Shown piece after piece: positions 1 to 9,786 of a DNA stretch of 64,000 nucleotides (position 1 is the first letter of the stretch; every line of letters starts with the position of its first letter). The position numbers and the translations under genes were made by a program. The notes under the pieces were generated by a model. The model did not search any database. It saw only the letters and a list, made by a program, of their open reading frames with translations, and was not told the origin of the DNA. Source of the DNA: Skermanella stibiiresistens SB22 (GTDB lineage: Bacteria > Pseudomonadota > Alphaproteobacteria > Azospirillales > Azospirillaceae); contig NZ_AVFL01000008.1 in NCBI RefSeq assembly GCF_000576635.1, positions 62,001 through 126,000 of the forward strand. The letters run 5' to 3'.

Positions 1-1857
1 TTCTCCGTGCTGAGGGCGATCTCCGACCTGTTCGGGTCGGATGAGGATCACACGCTCGGCCTGTACGGCGCGTTCGGCTACGACTTGGCCTTCCAGTTCG
101 AGGCGATCCGCCAGCGGCTGGAGCGCGCCGACGACCAGCGCGACCTCGTCCTCTATCTGCCCGACGAGATCCTGGTGGTCGATCACCACAGCGCCAGCGC
201 CACGATCCACCACTACGAGTTCACGGCTTCGGGCGAACGGACCCATGGGCTGGCGCGGGCCACGGCACCCGCCCGGTACGACGTGGCGGCGCCCGCCGGC
301 CATGATGGCGTGACCGCCAGCGACCATGGGCCGGGCGAGTACGCCGCCGCCGTGGAACGGGCGCGCGAGGCCTTCAAGCGCGGTGACCTGTTCGAGGTGG
401 TGCTGAGCCAGACCTTCTCCGAGCCATCGGCCAGTGGACCGGCCACATTGTTCCGCCGATTGAGGGCCGCCAACCCGTCGCCCTATGGGGCTTTGATCAA
501 CCTGGGCGAGGGTGAGTTCCTGGTGGCGGCGTCGCCGGAAATGTACGTGCGGGTGGAGGGGCGCCGGATCGAGACCTGTCCGATCTCCGGGACCATCGCG
601 CGCGGCGCCGACGCGATCGGCGACGCGGCGCAGATCCTGACCCTGCTCAACTCGGCCAAGGACGCGTCGGAACTGACCATGTGCACCGACGTGGACCGCA
701 ACGACAAGTCCAGGATCTGCGAGCCCGGCTCGGTCCGGGTGATCGGCCGCCGGCAGGTCGAGCTGTATTCCAGGCTGATCCATACGGTCGATCATGTGGA
801 AGGAACGCTGCGCGACGGCTTCGACGCGCTCGACGGCTTCCTCAGCCACACCTGGGCCGTGACGGTGACGGGTGCTCCCAAGCGGCATGCCATGAGCTTC
901 GTCGAGGGCAACGAGAAGTCGCCGCGCCGTTGGTACGGTGGCGCCATCGGCTGCCTGACCTTCGACGGCGGCATGAACACCGGGCTGACGCTGCGAACGA
1001 TCCGGCTGCGCCAGGGTGTCGCCGAGGTCAGGGTCGGCGCCACCCTGCTGTTCGACAGCGATCCGGAGGCGGAGGACGCGGAATGCCGCCTGAAGGGATC
1101 CGCCCTGTTCGCCGCGATCCGGCATGTCCCAGGCGATGGTCGCGCGGGCCTAGGAGAGGCGCCACGGCTTGGGGTCGGCAAGCGCGTCCTGCTGGTCGAT
1201 CACGAGGATAGCTTCGTCCACACGCTGGGCGACTACTTCCGGCGGACCGGTGCCGAGGTGACGACACTGCGGCCGGATGCCGCTCGCGCGAGGCTGACCG
1301 AGATACGGCCGGAACTGCTGGTGCTCTCGCCTGGCCCCGGCCGGCCGGCCGATTTCGACATCGCGGCGACGCTCGACGCGGCGCTGGCGCGGGACGTGCC
1401 GGTCTTCGGCGTCTGTCTCGGCCTTCAGGGCATAGCGGAGTATTTCGGCGGACGCCTTGGGGTACTGGATCGGCCGATGCACGGAAAACCGTCGCGGGTG
1501 CGGCTGACGGGGAGTGGCCGTGCCGGCGGGCGGACGCTGGCGGGACTGCCAACCGAATTCACCGTCGGCCGCTATCATTCGTTGTTCGCGGAGACGTTGG
1601 CCTTGCCGGCCGATCTGGAGATCACCGCGCTGGCCGAGGATGGAGTCGTCATGGCGATCGAGCATCGCGACCTGCCGATCGCCGCCGTGCAGTTCCACCC
1701 GGAATCGATCATGTCGCTGGATGGTGAGGTCGGACCCGCGCTGATCGCCAGAGTTGTCGAATTCCTCGCCCACTCACCTATCGAACCCGATAAAAAGATT
1801 ATCGATCAGTCCAGCGCTTGTAGACTAGAGGAAGTTTTGACCTATACACTCCGTTAG
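1..1857 (+). CDS. trpE(G): Anthranilate synthase TrpE(G), fused subunits (5'-partial)
   Basis: This gene makes anthranilate from chorismate and glutamine, the first committed step of tryptophan synthesis. The reading frame is open to base 1, so the N-terminus lies outside the window and the GTG at 7 is internal. The first two thirds are the chorismate-binding domain, with signatures such as [10 protein letters not shown] and the run [20 protein letters not shown] near 670-740. A glutamine amidotransferase domain starts near 1180. Its nucleophile is the Cys codon at 1414 (GVCLGLQG) and its His/Glu pair is in QFHPESI near 1690-1705. The two activities in one chain are typical of Azospirillum and rhizobia. 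After the amidotransferase there is a tail of about 25 residues. The leader/attenuator expected upstream is not in the window. Confidence 0.96.
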   Translation, partial: FSVLRAISDLFGSDEDHTLGLYGAFGYDLAFQFEAIRQRLERADDQRDLVLYLPDEILVVDHHSASATIHHYEFTASGERTHGLARATAPARYDVAAPAGHDGVTASDHGPGEYAAAVERAREAFKRGDLFEVVLSQTFSEPSASGPATLFRRLRAANPSPYGALINLGEGEFLVAASPEMYVRVEGRRIETCPISGTIARGADAIGDAAQILTLLNSAKDASELTMCTDVDRNDKSRICEPGSVRVIGRRQVELYSRLIHTVDHVEGTLRDGFDALDGFLSHTWAVTVTGAPKRHAMSFVEGNEKSPRRWYGGAIGCLTFDGGMNTGLTLRTIRLRQGVAEVRVGATLLFDSDPEAEDAECRLKGSALFAAIRHVPGDGRAGLGEAPRLGVGKRVLLVDHEDSFVHTLGDYFRRTGAEVTTLRPDAARARLTEIRPELLVLSPGPGRPADFDIAATLDAALARDVPVFGVCLGLQGIAEYFGGRLGVLDRPMHGKPSRVRLTGSGRAGGRTLAGLPTEFTVGRYHSLFAETLALPADLEITALAEDGVVMAIEHRDLPIAAVQFHPESIMSLDGEVGPALIARVVEFLAHSPIEPDKKIIDQSSACRLEEVLTYTLR

Positions 1858-1997
1858 TTGACCAAGGCGTCCGCCGGAAGTGGACGGCGCCACTGGACGG
1901 TGCGTGGTCACCATGCCGGAGCAGCGGTCCCCGCGCGGGTCGGCCGACCGGCAACCGAGGGTATGGTCATGATTCAGCTGATCGAGCGGGCCAAGGC

Positions 1998-3365
1998 GTG
2001 AGCGGGATGAAGACTTCGGGAACCGACCTCAGGGAATTGGAAAAGCGGCTGCTGGACGTTCCAGCCGCGAAATTTTGGGAAATCGTCAAGTTGCTGGAGC
2101 AGGTCCAGGAGCGGCCGGAGGTTCGGAACACCCTGGCGACGATCCGGCCGCGCCTGACCCAGGTGCGCCCCCAGCGCAGGCCCAGCCTGACGCGGCTGAT
2201 GTGCCTGCCGTTCGAGGATGTGCTGGAGGGCGGTGGCCGCAATGGATCGATCGGAGGGGTCCAGCGGCGCGTGATCATCCCAGTCTGGCGGCTGGTCGAG
2301 AACGACGTCGATCCGAAGTTGATGAACCTGCTTCAGCACAATCACGCGGCGCTGGATCCAACCGACTCCGCCGGCCAGCATGCCATCGGACGCCAGTTGT
2401 GGCGGGCGGCGGCGGAGGTGTTGACCCGCCGGCTGGAAACCCCCGACACCGAGGACGGTCAGGGGTTGGACGCCACGTTGCGCCGGGACATCGAGTCCGT
2501 CGTGCCTTTCCTCGACAGCGCGGAGACGATCGAGGAGTTGAAGACGTTGCTTCCGGAAAAGCCCATCGCCTATCTGTCGGCGACGGATATCGCGGTGATC
2601 GAGCGGCAGGTCGAGATTTCCGCGAGACGCGACCCGGCGAGGCCGCTCACCATCCTGCTGGCGGTGGCGGGACGGCTCGCCAATCCGGCGTCGCTGCTAC
2701 AGCGGCTTGAGGACATGGACTTCGGCCGGCTGACGCGGGCCCAGAAGCCGCTGATCATCTCCAGGCTGGGCGCCATGGTGGTGCGGAACCTGGAGCAGCG
2801 GTCGCACAGGCTGGCCAGCGACGCGACTCTGGCCGCCCGGCCCGGCGACGCCGTCTCCTTGGCGGAGAACCTGGTCGATGGCTTGATCTCGGCCGGCAGC
2901 GCCCTGGATTCAGCCTATGACGACTCGGTGACGAGCCGGTTGCAGACCGTGCGCGGCGTGGTCCGCGGCATGATCCAGTCCAATGTCATCGACACGGCGC
3001 CGGCCCGCGTCCTGTCGGCCGTGCTGGAGATCGACGTTTCGGCCGAGCGGTCGCTCCAGGCGGAGGAGCACGCCCGCGCCTTGCGGCGGTGTACCCGGAT
3101 TGCCGCACCGCTGGGGTTGGGCGGCATGGTCGAAAGCGCCTTGAAGATGATCGAGGAGGAGTTGGAGCGCGGCGCCGCCACCCTGATCGGCGACCTGGAG
3201 CGGCGCGGGGCGCCCGACGCGGAGGTCCGGCAAACCAGGGCTCGCCTGTCCGGGGCGATCCGGATGATGGAGCTGATCGGCGACCGCGGCCGCGCCGACG
3301 CCTTGGCGTCGCGCGGAGGCAGGCTTCTGGAAGGGCTTGGCACCGGCGCGATGGTGGCGCCCTAG
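1998..3365 (+). CDS. Uncharacterised 455-residue protein
   Basis: I do not recognise this protein. It starts at GTG 1998, or at an in-frame ATG at 2007, 140 nt after trpE(G). It is soluble, Leu/Arg/Glu-rich and apparently mostly alpha-helical, with no signal peptide or membrane segment. The N-terminal 60 residues (motifs LLDVPAAKFWEIVKLLEQV and RPSLTRLMCLPFEDVL) look like a conserved head. The C-terminal part has amphipathic helices, for example around MIEEELERGAATLIGDLE. Strong GC bias at third positions supports coding. The stop overlaps the stop of convergent trkH by 3 nt. It could be cotranscribed with trpE(G), but I see nothing that ties it to tryptophan synthesis. Confidence 0.8.
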   Translation: MSGMKTSGTDLRELEKRLLDVPAAKFWEIVKLLEQVQERPEVRNTLATIRPRLTQVRPQRRPSLTRLMCLPFEDVLEGGGRNGSIGGVQRRVIIPVWRLVENDVDPKLMNLLQHNHAALDPTDSAGQHAIGRQLWRAAAEVLTRRLETPDTEDGQGLDATLRRDIESVVPFLDSAETIEELKTLLPEKPIAYLSATDIAVIERQVEISARRDPARPLTILLAVAGRLANPASLLQRLEDMDFGRLTRAQKPLIISRLGAMVVRNLEQRSHRLASDATLAARPGDAVSLAENLVDGLISAGSALDSAYDDSVTSRLQTVRGVVRGMIQSNVIDTAPARVLSAVLEIDVSAERSLQAEEHARALRRCTRIAAPLGLGGMVESALKMIEEELERGAATLIGDLERRGAPDAEVRQTRARLSGAIRMMELIGDRGRADALASRGGRLLEGLGTGAMVAP

Positions 3366-4819
3366 CCGCGCCAGAAGTTCGGGTTCATCAGGACGAGCAC
3401 GGTGAAGAACTCCAGCCGGCCCAGCAGCATGCCGGTGGTCAGGATCCATTTGGCGACATCCGGCAGCGTCGCGAAGTTGCCGACCGGTCCGATGATCGGA
3501 CCCAAACCAGGGCCGACATTGGCCAGTGCCGTGGCGCTGCCCGACAGGGCCGTCAGCAGGTCCAGCCCCGCGGCACCCAGGGCGATCGTGAAGACCAGCA
3601 GGAACGCCATGAAGACGAAGCCGAAACTCATCACAGAGAGCATGATGTCGTTGTCGACCATCTTCTCGTTGTAGGTGACGGGATAGACGCGGTTCGGGCT
3701 GTAGAGCCGGACGAGTTGCTTCTTGAGCACCAGGAACAGGATCTCGAACCGGAAGATCTTGATGCCGCCGGCGGTCGATCCGGTACAGCCGCCGACCAGG
3801 GTCAGGACCAGGAAGGCCGCCAGTGCCAGCGGTCCCCAATCATTGTAGTCGGCCGACGCGAAGCCGGTGGTGGTGACGACCGAGACGACATTGAAGGTCG
3901 CCAGCCGGATGCCGTCGTACCAGCCGATGTCCTGCCGCACCGCCAGCCACAGACCCATCGCCACCGAGACGACCGCCAGGAATCCCAGGTACCAGCGAAC
4001 CTGGGTATCGCGCCACAACGGCCGCGGATCGCCCTTGGCGAAGCTGAGGAAGCGGACGAAGGGCAGGCCACCGGCGATCATCGCCACCACCAGGACCCAT
4101 TCGACGGCGTCGTTCCCCCAGGCGGTGATTGAAGGGTCGCGGGTCGAGAAGCCGCCGGTGGAGACCGCCGCCATGGCGTGGGTGATCGCGTCGAACATCG
4201 TCATGCCGCTGAGGCGGAGACCTGCGGTCGTCATGATGGTCAGGGTCAGGTAGACCCAGCCGAGCCAGATCGCGAGGTCGGACGCGCGCGCCACGACCTT
4301 GTCCGAGCGGTCCGACGACTCCGAGCGGAACAGCTGCATCCCGCCGACGCGCAGGAACGGCAGGATGGCGATGCCCATGGCGACGATGCCGATGCCGCCC
4401 AGCCATTGGGTCAGCGCCCGCCACAGCAGCAGTCCGGGCGGCAGCGTGTCGAGACCCGCGATCACGGTCGATCCGGTCGTGGTCAGGCCCGACATCGCCT
4501 CGAAATAGGCGTCGGTCAAGCTGAGCCCGATCTCCGAGAACATGAACGGAAGCGCCGAGAACAGGCAGACGATCACCCAGCTCAACGTGGTCAGCAGGAA
4601 GGTCTGCCGCAGGTTCAGCGTCAGGCGTGGCGACCAGTTGGTCAGCAGCATCAGCACGCCGAAGAACAGCGTCAGCGCCGAAGCCGTGCCGAAAACCCGC
4701 CAGTCGGCGCTGCCGACGGCGAGATCGGTCAGCATCGGCGCCAGCATCGCCACCGCGAGGATCGTCAGGAGGCTGCCGATCACGTAGAAGACGGGCCGGA
4801 CATCGAGTGCGGCCATCAA
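3362..4819 (-). CDS. trkH: TrkH-family potassium uptake channel subunit
   Basis: This is the integral-membrane K+-translocating subunit of the Trk system, which works with the NAD-binding regulator TrkA (not in the window). The 485 residues match the family length and form many hydrophobic helices. The four pore-loop filters are visible: GLTTTGSTVIAG, AVSTGGFSTRD, VVTTTGFASADY and GGCTGSTAGGIK. The start ATG at 4819 has a good GGGAGAG ribosome site about 7 nt upstream. The gene is monocistronic, and its stop overlaps that of the upstream-strand unknown gene. A TTGACG hexamer lies about 90 nt upstream of the start but no convincing -10 can be assigned. Confidence 0.95.
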   Translation of the reverse strand: MMAALDVRPVFYVIGSLLTILAVAMLAPMLTDLAVGSADWRVFGTASALTLFFGVLMLLTNWSPRLTLNLRQTFLLTTLSWVIVCLFSALPFMFSEIGLSLTDAYFEAMSGLTTTGSTVIAGLDTLPPGLLLWRALTQWLGGIGIVAMGIAILPFLRVGGMQLFRSESSDRSDKVVARASDLAIWLGWVYLTLTIMTTAGLRLSGMTMFDAITHAMAAVSTGGFSTRDPSITAWGNDAVEWVLVVAMIAGGLPFVRFLSFAKGDPRPLWRDTQVRWYLGFLAVVSVAMGLWLAVRQDIGWYDGIRLATFNVVSVVTTTGFASADYNDWGPLALAAFLVLTLVGGCTGSTAGGIKIFRFEILFLVLKKQLVRLYSPNRVYPVTYNEKMVDNDIMLSVMSFGFVFMAFLLVFTIALGAAGLDLLTALSGSATALANVGPGLGPIIGPVGNFATLPDVAKWILTTGMLLGRLEFFTVLVLMNPNFWRG

Positions 4820-4966
4820 TTTCAGCTCTCCCGTGGATCGGCTGGTCGGTTGGGGTGTGTCGGTCGGGGGACGTCGATGGGGCTCGGCGCCAATCTCCTT
4901 TTAGACATCGGTCACGCCCATTGTAAACGTCAACCTGAGCCGGGACCCGGTCGACGAACGCGATCG

Positions 4967-5440
4967 TCAGTCCAGCACCCGCCGAAGCACCCAGGCGCGA
5001 TCCTTGTAGGCGAGGTGGAGATCCTCCTGGCCGAGCAAACGCCCCATCTCACAGGCCAGTTCGTTGAGCAGGGCGCAAATCGCGTCGTCGTCGAGATCGC
5101 CGCTGTAGAGGGGCAAGGCCTCGCCGGTGAAGATCGCCACCGGCTCGCGGTCGCTGCCGGCGGAGCCCATGGTGCCTTCGACGCCTGGCCAGGCGTAGAC
5201 CACCTCGCCCCGGGTGAACATGCCGGACAGGAACGGCTGGCCGGCGTCGGCCTTGCGCTTCATCCAGTCATGGGCGGCGCGGACGGCCTCCTCGATGTCG
5301 TAGATCCTGCCAGTCCGCTTCCAGCCCTCGCGCAGCCCCAGCGTGATCCGGAAATCGCGCCGCTCGCCAGCCGAGCCGGGAACCGTGGCGAATCGCCAGT
5401 CCTCCGCCGGAGACTCGTGCCGCCCTGCCCCGTCGGTCAT
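4967..5440 (-). CDS. Uncharacterised 157-residue protein, last gene of the glgX operon
   Basis: I do not recognise a family. The start ATG at 5440 lies only 12 nt after the stop of the histidine kinase gene, so it is probably the third gene of glgX-kinase-unknown. The product is soluble and has no signal peptide. Notable segments are RIYDIEEAVRAAHDWMKRK, VYAWPGVEGTMGSAGSDREP and ALLNELACEMGRLLGQEDLH. Mixed alpha/beta composition suggests a small globular domain. Codon use matches the neighbours. It may be an accessory of the kinase, but this is position-based inference only. Confidence 0.75.
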   Translation of the reverse strand: MTDGAGRHESPAEDWRFATVPGSAGERRDFRITLGLREGWKRTGRIYDIEEAVRAAHDWMKRKADAGQPFLSGMFTRGEVVYAWPGVEGTMGSAGSDREPVAIFTGEALPLYSGDLDDDAICALLNELACEMGRLLGQEDLHLAYKDRAWVLRRVLD

Positions 5441-5452
5441 TCCAGGTCGCCC

Positions 5453-7255
5453 TCACTGCAAGTCAAAGGTCATCCGGTATCGTGTTCCAGGCGGCGGCTC
5501 CATGTCCAGCCGGCCGGAGATCTGCTTGACCAGCCGGTCAACCAGCATCAGCCCCAGGCTGGACGCGCGGCGGGGCGGGATGAAGCCGGCACCCGTGTCG
5601 GAAATCCGCAGCACGATGGCGCCATCCTCGCGCGACAGGCCGACCCTGACCTCCCCCGGGCCGCCGTCGGGGCCGCCGTCGGGAAAGGCGTGCTTGAAGG
5701 CGTTGGAGATCAGCTCGTTGGCGATGAGGGCCAGCGGCACGGCGGCATCCATGCTAACCGGCACGGGATCGACCTCGACGATCGTGACGACGTGGCCCTC
5801 GCCCAGGTCGTAGGCGTCACGCAGGTTGGCGGTCAGCGTCCGCAGCACCTCGGCGAAGTCGATGTCGGCCAGCGTGGTCGAGCGATACAGCAGCTCGTGG
5901 ATGGTGCTCATGGCCGAGACGCGGTTGAGGCTCTCGCGGAGGGCGTCGACCCCGGTCGCGTCGCGCAGCCGGCTCGCTTGCAGGCGGAGCAGGCTGACAA
6001 CGACCTGTAGGTTGTTCTTGACGCGGTGGTGGACCTCCTTGAGCAGGACCTCCCGCTCGTCGAGGGCGGCGACAAGTTCCTGGTTGGCGCGCGACATCTC
6101 GGCCTCGACCCGCTTCTGCTCGGTGATGTCGCGCACCACCGCGACCAGGAACCGGGGGGTGCCGTCGGGGCCTCGCATGACCGAGACGCTGTTGTTCACC
6201 CACACGGCGGAGCCATCGGGCCGGAGATAGCGTTTCTCCACTTGGAAATCCTCACCCAGATCGGCGGCGCGCCGCATCAGCGCCACCGTCCGCTCCGCGT
6301 CGTCGGCGTGGCTGATCCCTTGGCTGGTCTGTTTGAGGACATCCTCCATCGGGCGGCCGACGATCTCGCAGAACCGCTCGTTGACCAGCAGGAAGCGGCC
6401 GTCGAGGTCGAACTGGGTGATGCCGACGATGACCTGCCGGAAGATGGCGGCGAACCGGCTCTCGCTGCGCTGGAGCGCCTCCTCCGCCCGCTTGCGGTCG
6501 GTGATGTCGTGCGCGACCACGACCGCGCCGTCGACGCCACCGCCGGTGAGGATGGGTGCCACCGAGCAGAGGACATCGACCGGGGCCCCGTCGCGCCGGA
6601 AGAACACGTCCTCGTGCTCGCGCAGCGTGTCGCCCGTCGCGAAGACACTGGTGATCGGACAATCCTCGATCCGATAGGGGCGGCCATCCGCGTGGTGGTG
6701 ATGCAGCTTGTCGTGCAGGACGGCGCCGACCAGCTCGTCAGCCGTCCAGCCGAACATCCGCTCGGCGGCCGGGTTGACGAACGAGATCCTGCCCTCCCCG
6801 TCCATCAGGAACAACGCCTCGGCGGCGTTGTCGGTGATCGCGCGCATCAGCCCCAATTGACGGCGCGCCTCGGATTCCGCCTCGAATCGTTCGGTGATGT
6901 CGACGCAGCTGCCGGTGTACCCCGCGAACTCTCCGGAGGGAGTGTGGCGGGGCTTGCCGGAATTCAGCATCCAGCGCCACGCGCCGTCCTTGCGGCGCAG
7001 GCGGAACTGGAGCTGGAACGGCACGCGCTGGTGGAACGCCTCGTACGCCGCGTCGATCTGGCCCCGGTCCTCCGGATGCAATCGCTCCATCCAGCCGTCA
7101 CCGGCCTCCCGCTCGGTCGGGCGGCCGGTGAAGTCGAGCCAGGCGAGGTTGAAATAGATCCCCCGCCCTTCGGTGTCGGACATCCAGATCAAGACCGGGG
7201 CGCTGTCGGCGATAGCGCGAAACCACTCGTCGTTAGGCCCCAGCTGCTCGGTCAT
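5453..7255 (-). CDS. Triple-PAS cytoplasmic sensor histidine kinase (HisKA_2 type)
   Basis: The 600-residue protein has three PAS domains in order, at about residues 8-125, 130-255 and 260-380. Each is followed by a PAC-like tail (GSCVDITERFEAE, VVAHDITDRKRAEEAL, VAVVRDITEQKRVEAEM). A HisKA_2 dimerisation/phosphoacceptor segment follows with EVHHRVKNNLQVV, then a HATPase with ANELISNAFKHAF (N box) and ISDTGAGF (G1 box). There is no membrane segment, so it is a cytosolic sensor of redox, light or a ligand. This kinase class often works with a PhyR/EcfG-type general stress system or a stand-alone regulator, and no receiver gene is adjacent. The ATG start overlaps the glgX stop by 4 nt (ATGA), so translation is coupled to glgX. 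Confidence 0.93.
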   Translation of the reverse strand: MTEQLGPNDEWFRAIADSAPVLIWMSDTEGRGIYFNLAWLDFTGRPTEREAGDGWMERLHPEDRGQIDAAYEAFHQRVPFQLQFRLRRKDGAWRWMLNSGKPRHTPSGEFAGYTGSCVDITERFEAESEARRQLGLMRAITDNAAEALFLMDGEGRISFVNPAAERMFGWTADELVGAVLHDKLHHHHADGRPYRIEDCPITSVFATGDTLREHEDVFFRRDGAPVDVLCSVAPILTGGGVDGAVVVAHDITDRKRAEEALQRSESRFAAIFRQVIVGITQFDLDGRFLLVNERFCEIVGRPMEDVLKQTSQGISHADDAERTVALMRRAADLGEDFQVEKRYLRPDGSAVWVNNSVSVMRGPDGTPRFLVAVVRDITEQKRVEAEMSRANQELVAALDEREVLLKEVHHRVKNNLQVVVSLLRLQASRLRDATGVDALRESLNRVSAMSTIHELLYRSTTLADIDFAEVLRTLTANLRDAYDLGEGHVVTIVEVDPVPVSMDAAVPLALIANELISNAFKHAFPDGGPDGGPGEVRVGLSREDGAIVLRISDTGAGFIPPRRASSLGLMLVDRLVKQISGRLDMEPPPGTRYRMTFDLQ

Positions 7256-9615
7256 CTGGTGGGCGTCTCAAGAGGATCGGACCCGGTCGCCTCCGCCGGC
7301 TCAGCGGCTTCCTCGGGCGCCCCGCCATGGTCGGCGGGATCGAAGGCGGCGAGTTCGGCGCCGGTCGGCGCCTCCACCGGAGCGTCCTCGTCGATGACTT
7401 CCGGTACCGGATCGACTTCCGGCATGTTCAGCCGTTCGCGGGCGGATTCGGCGCTGGTCCAGACCGCCCCGTCATGCAGCGCGGTCAGCAGCGACAGGCT
7501 GCGGCCCGCGGCCGTGATCGGCGCCTCGACGTCGAGCATCGACGACTTTCCGCCCGGCTTGGAGGTGTCGAGCAGGGTTTGCCAACCGACGACGCCCGGA
7601 ACGCTCGGCAGTTTGAAGGGTACGTCCTCGTGATAGGAGTTGATCACCAGCATCAGGATATCGCCCGGCTTGCCCAACGCCTGGGCTTGTAGACCGCGCG
7701 CCACCCTGCCGTCCAGCAACATGCCGACGCAGCGGGCCATGGGATCCTGCCACTGTTCGGGGCTCTTCTCGGTCCCGGCGGGTGTCACCCAGGTGATGTC
7801 CTTGACGCCCAGTTCGGGGTCCTGGTTGCCGTGGAGGAATTTGGGCAGTCCCAGCAGGGGATGCGATTGGCGGAGCGCCACGACCTCGCGGACGAACTCG
7901 ATCAGCGACTGGTCATCGTCATCGATCTTGTCCCAGTTGATCCAGCCGATATCGCTGTTCTGGCAATAGACGTTGTTGTTGCCGCCCTGGGTGTTGCCGA
8001 ACTCGTCGCCGGCCAGGATCATCGGCGTGCCCTGCGAGAACAGCAGCGTCGCAAGCAGGTTGCGCTTCTGCCGTTCGCGCAGCGCCTTGATCTCGGGATC
8101 GTCGGTCGGTCCCTCGACGCCGTGGTTCCAGCTGTGATTGTTGGAGTGACCGTCCTGGTTGTTCTCGCCATTGGCCTCGTTGTGCTTCTCGTTGTACGAG
8201 ACCAGATCGTTCAGGGTGAAGCCGTCATGGGCGGTGATGAAGTTGACGCTGGCCCACGGCCGCCGCCCGCGCTTCTCGAAGAAGTCGCTGGAGCCGGTCA
8301 GGCGCGACGCCACCTCCGGCAGCTTGCCCTCGTCGCCCTTCCAGTAGCTTCGGATGGTGTCGCGGTAGCGGTCGTTCCATTCGGCCCAGCCGGGCGGGAA
8401 GCCGCCGACCTGATAGCCGCCGGGTCCGATGTCCCAGGGTTCGGCGATCAGCTTGACGCGCGACAGGATCGGGTCCTGGCGGCAGGCGTCGAGGAAGCCG
8501 CCACCCTCGTCGAAGCCATGCGGCTCGCGGCCCAGGATGGTGGCGAGGTCGAAGCGGAAGCCATCGATCCGCATCTCGGTCGCCCAGTAGCGCAGGCTGT
8601 CGGTCACCATCTGGAGGACTCGCGGATGGGAGACGTTCAGCGTGTTCCCGGTGCCGGTGTCGTTGATGTAATAGCGCGGATCGGGCGCCAGCCGGTAGTA
8701 CGAGGCGTTGTCGATGCCCTTGAACGACAGGGTCGGGCCGCGCTCGTTGCCCTCGGCGGTGTGGTTGTAGACGACGTCCAGGATCACCTCGATGCCGGCG
8801 TCGTGGAAGCGCGCCACCATTTCCTTGAACTCGCCGATCGTGCCGGTCGCGGAATAACGCGTCTCCGGAGCGAAGAAGCCGATCGAGTTGTAGCCCCAGA
8901 AGTTCCGGACGCCGCGCTCCAGCAGATGGCGGTCATCCAAGAAGGCGTGGACCGGCAGCAGCTCGATCGAGGTGATGCCGATGCTGCGGATGTAGTCGAC
9001 CACGTCCTGGTGCGCCAGGCCGGCGTAGGTGCCTTGGAGCTGGGGCGGCACGGCGGGGTGCCGCATGGTGTAGCCGCCGACATGGGTCTCGTAGAAGATC
9101 GTCCGTTCCCACGGAATGCGCGGCGCCTGCGTGTTGCCCCAGGTGAAGGCGGGATCGACCACGCGGCATTTCGGCATGCCCGGAGCGCTGTCGCGGCGGT
9201 CGAACGACAGGTCGTCGCGCGGCGAGCCGATCCGGTAGCCGAAATGGGCGTCGGACCAGCGCATGTGCCCAACCAAGGCCTTCGCGTAGGGGTCGAGCAG
9301 AAGCTTGTGGTGGTTGAACCGGTGACCGGCGGTCGGTTCGAAGGGGCCGTGGACGCGATAGCCGTAGACGGTGCCGGGGCGGGCGTCCGGCAGATAGCCG
9401 TGCCACACCTCGTCGGTGTATTCCGGCAGCTCGATGCGTTCCAGCTCGCGCTTGCCGTCGCGGTCGAACAGGCACAGCTCCACCTTGGTCGCGTGGGCGG
9501 AGAACAAGGCGAAGTTGACGCCCAGGCCATCCCAGGTGGCGCCCAGCGGAAAGGGAAGACCTTCCTGAATGCGGGATCGGCGGGCGACATTGGCGACGGA
9601 CGGCATTTTGTACAC
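7252..9615 (-). CDS. glgX: Glycogen debranching enzyme GlgX
   Basis: GlgX hydrolyses alpha-1,6 branch linkages of glycogen during breakdown. An N-terminal CBM48-like domain (LPFPLGATWDGLGVNFALFS) precedes a GH13 barrel. The nucleophile lies in DGFRFDLATILG, the acid/base Glu in LIAEPWDIGPGG and the third carboxylate in NFITAHDGFTLND. The insert with NGENNQDGHSNNHSWN is typical of isoamylase/GlgX. The GTG start at 9615 has a GAGG site 7 nt upstream; an ATG lies at 9606. The last 55 or so residues form an acidic, Pro/Ala-rich tail that is not part of the catalytic fold. It is the first gene of a three-gene unit with a PAS histidine kinase. No other glg genes are in the window. Confidence 0.95.
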   Translation of the reverse strand: MYKMPSVANVARRSRIQEGLPFPLGATWDGLGVNFALFSAHATKVELCLFDRDGKRELERIELPEYTDEVWHGYLPDARPGTVYGYRVHGPFEPTAGHRFNHHKLLLDPYAKALVGHMRWSDAHFGYRIGSPRDDLSFDRRDSAPGMPKCRVVDPAFTWGNTQAPRIPWERTIFYETHVGGYTMRHPAVPPQLQGTYAGLAHQDVVDYIRSIGITSIELLPVHAFLDDRHLLERGVRNFWGYNSIGFFAPETRYSATGTIGEFKEMVARFHDAGIEVILDVVYNHTAEGNERGPTLSFKGIDNASYYRLAPDPRYYINDTGTGNTLNVSHPRVLQMVTDSLRYWATEMRIDGFRFDLATILGREPHGFDEGGGFLDACRQDPILSRVKLIAEPWDIGPGGYQVGGFPPGWAEWNDRYRDTIRSYWKGDEGKLPEVASRLTGSSDFFEKRGRRPWASVNFITAHDGFTLNDLVSYNEKHNEANGENNQDGHSNNHSWNHGVEGPTDDPEIKALRERQKRNLLATLLFSQGTPMILAGDEFGNTQGGNNNVYCQNSDIGWINWDKIDDDDQSLIEFVREVVALRQSHPLLGLPKFLHGNQDPELGVKDITWVTPAGTEKSPEQWQDPMARCVGMLLDGRVARGLQAQALGKPGDILMLVINSYHEDVPFKLPSVPGVVGWQTLLDTSKPGGKSSMLDVEAPITAAGRSLSLLTALHDGAVWTSAESARERLNMPEVDPVPEVIDEDAPVEAPTGAELAAFDPADHGGAPEEAAEPAEATGSDPLETPTR

Positions 9616-9786
9616 GTATCGGCCTCGATGAGAAATTTCAGGAGAACGTCGGATCGACTATCGGTGACGTGAGAACAAACGAACGGGCCTCAAGGTCCCG
9701 TCCGAGAAACGGAGCGCGCTGATTTTCTTCTCAGAGGGTTATTGCTGGAGCACCCATGCGGTGGAACCAGGACCAGGGAACCAGGA

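Noticed and set aside
1963..2001. Twelve-codon ORF (MVMIQLIERAKA) overlapping the start of the 455-residue gene, as a leader peptide
   Set aside because: It has no Trp or other regulatory codons and no attenuator hairpins next to it; it may be chance.
4178..6010. 610-codon plus-strand frame across trkH and the kinase operon
   Set aside because: It spans several real genes on the other strand, crosses intergenic DNA, and is Gln/Arg/His-rich in the manner of a shadow frame.
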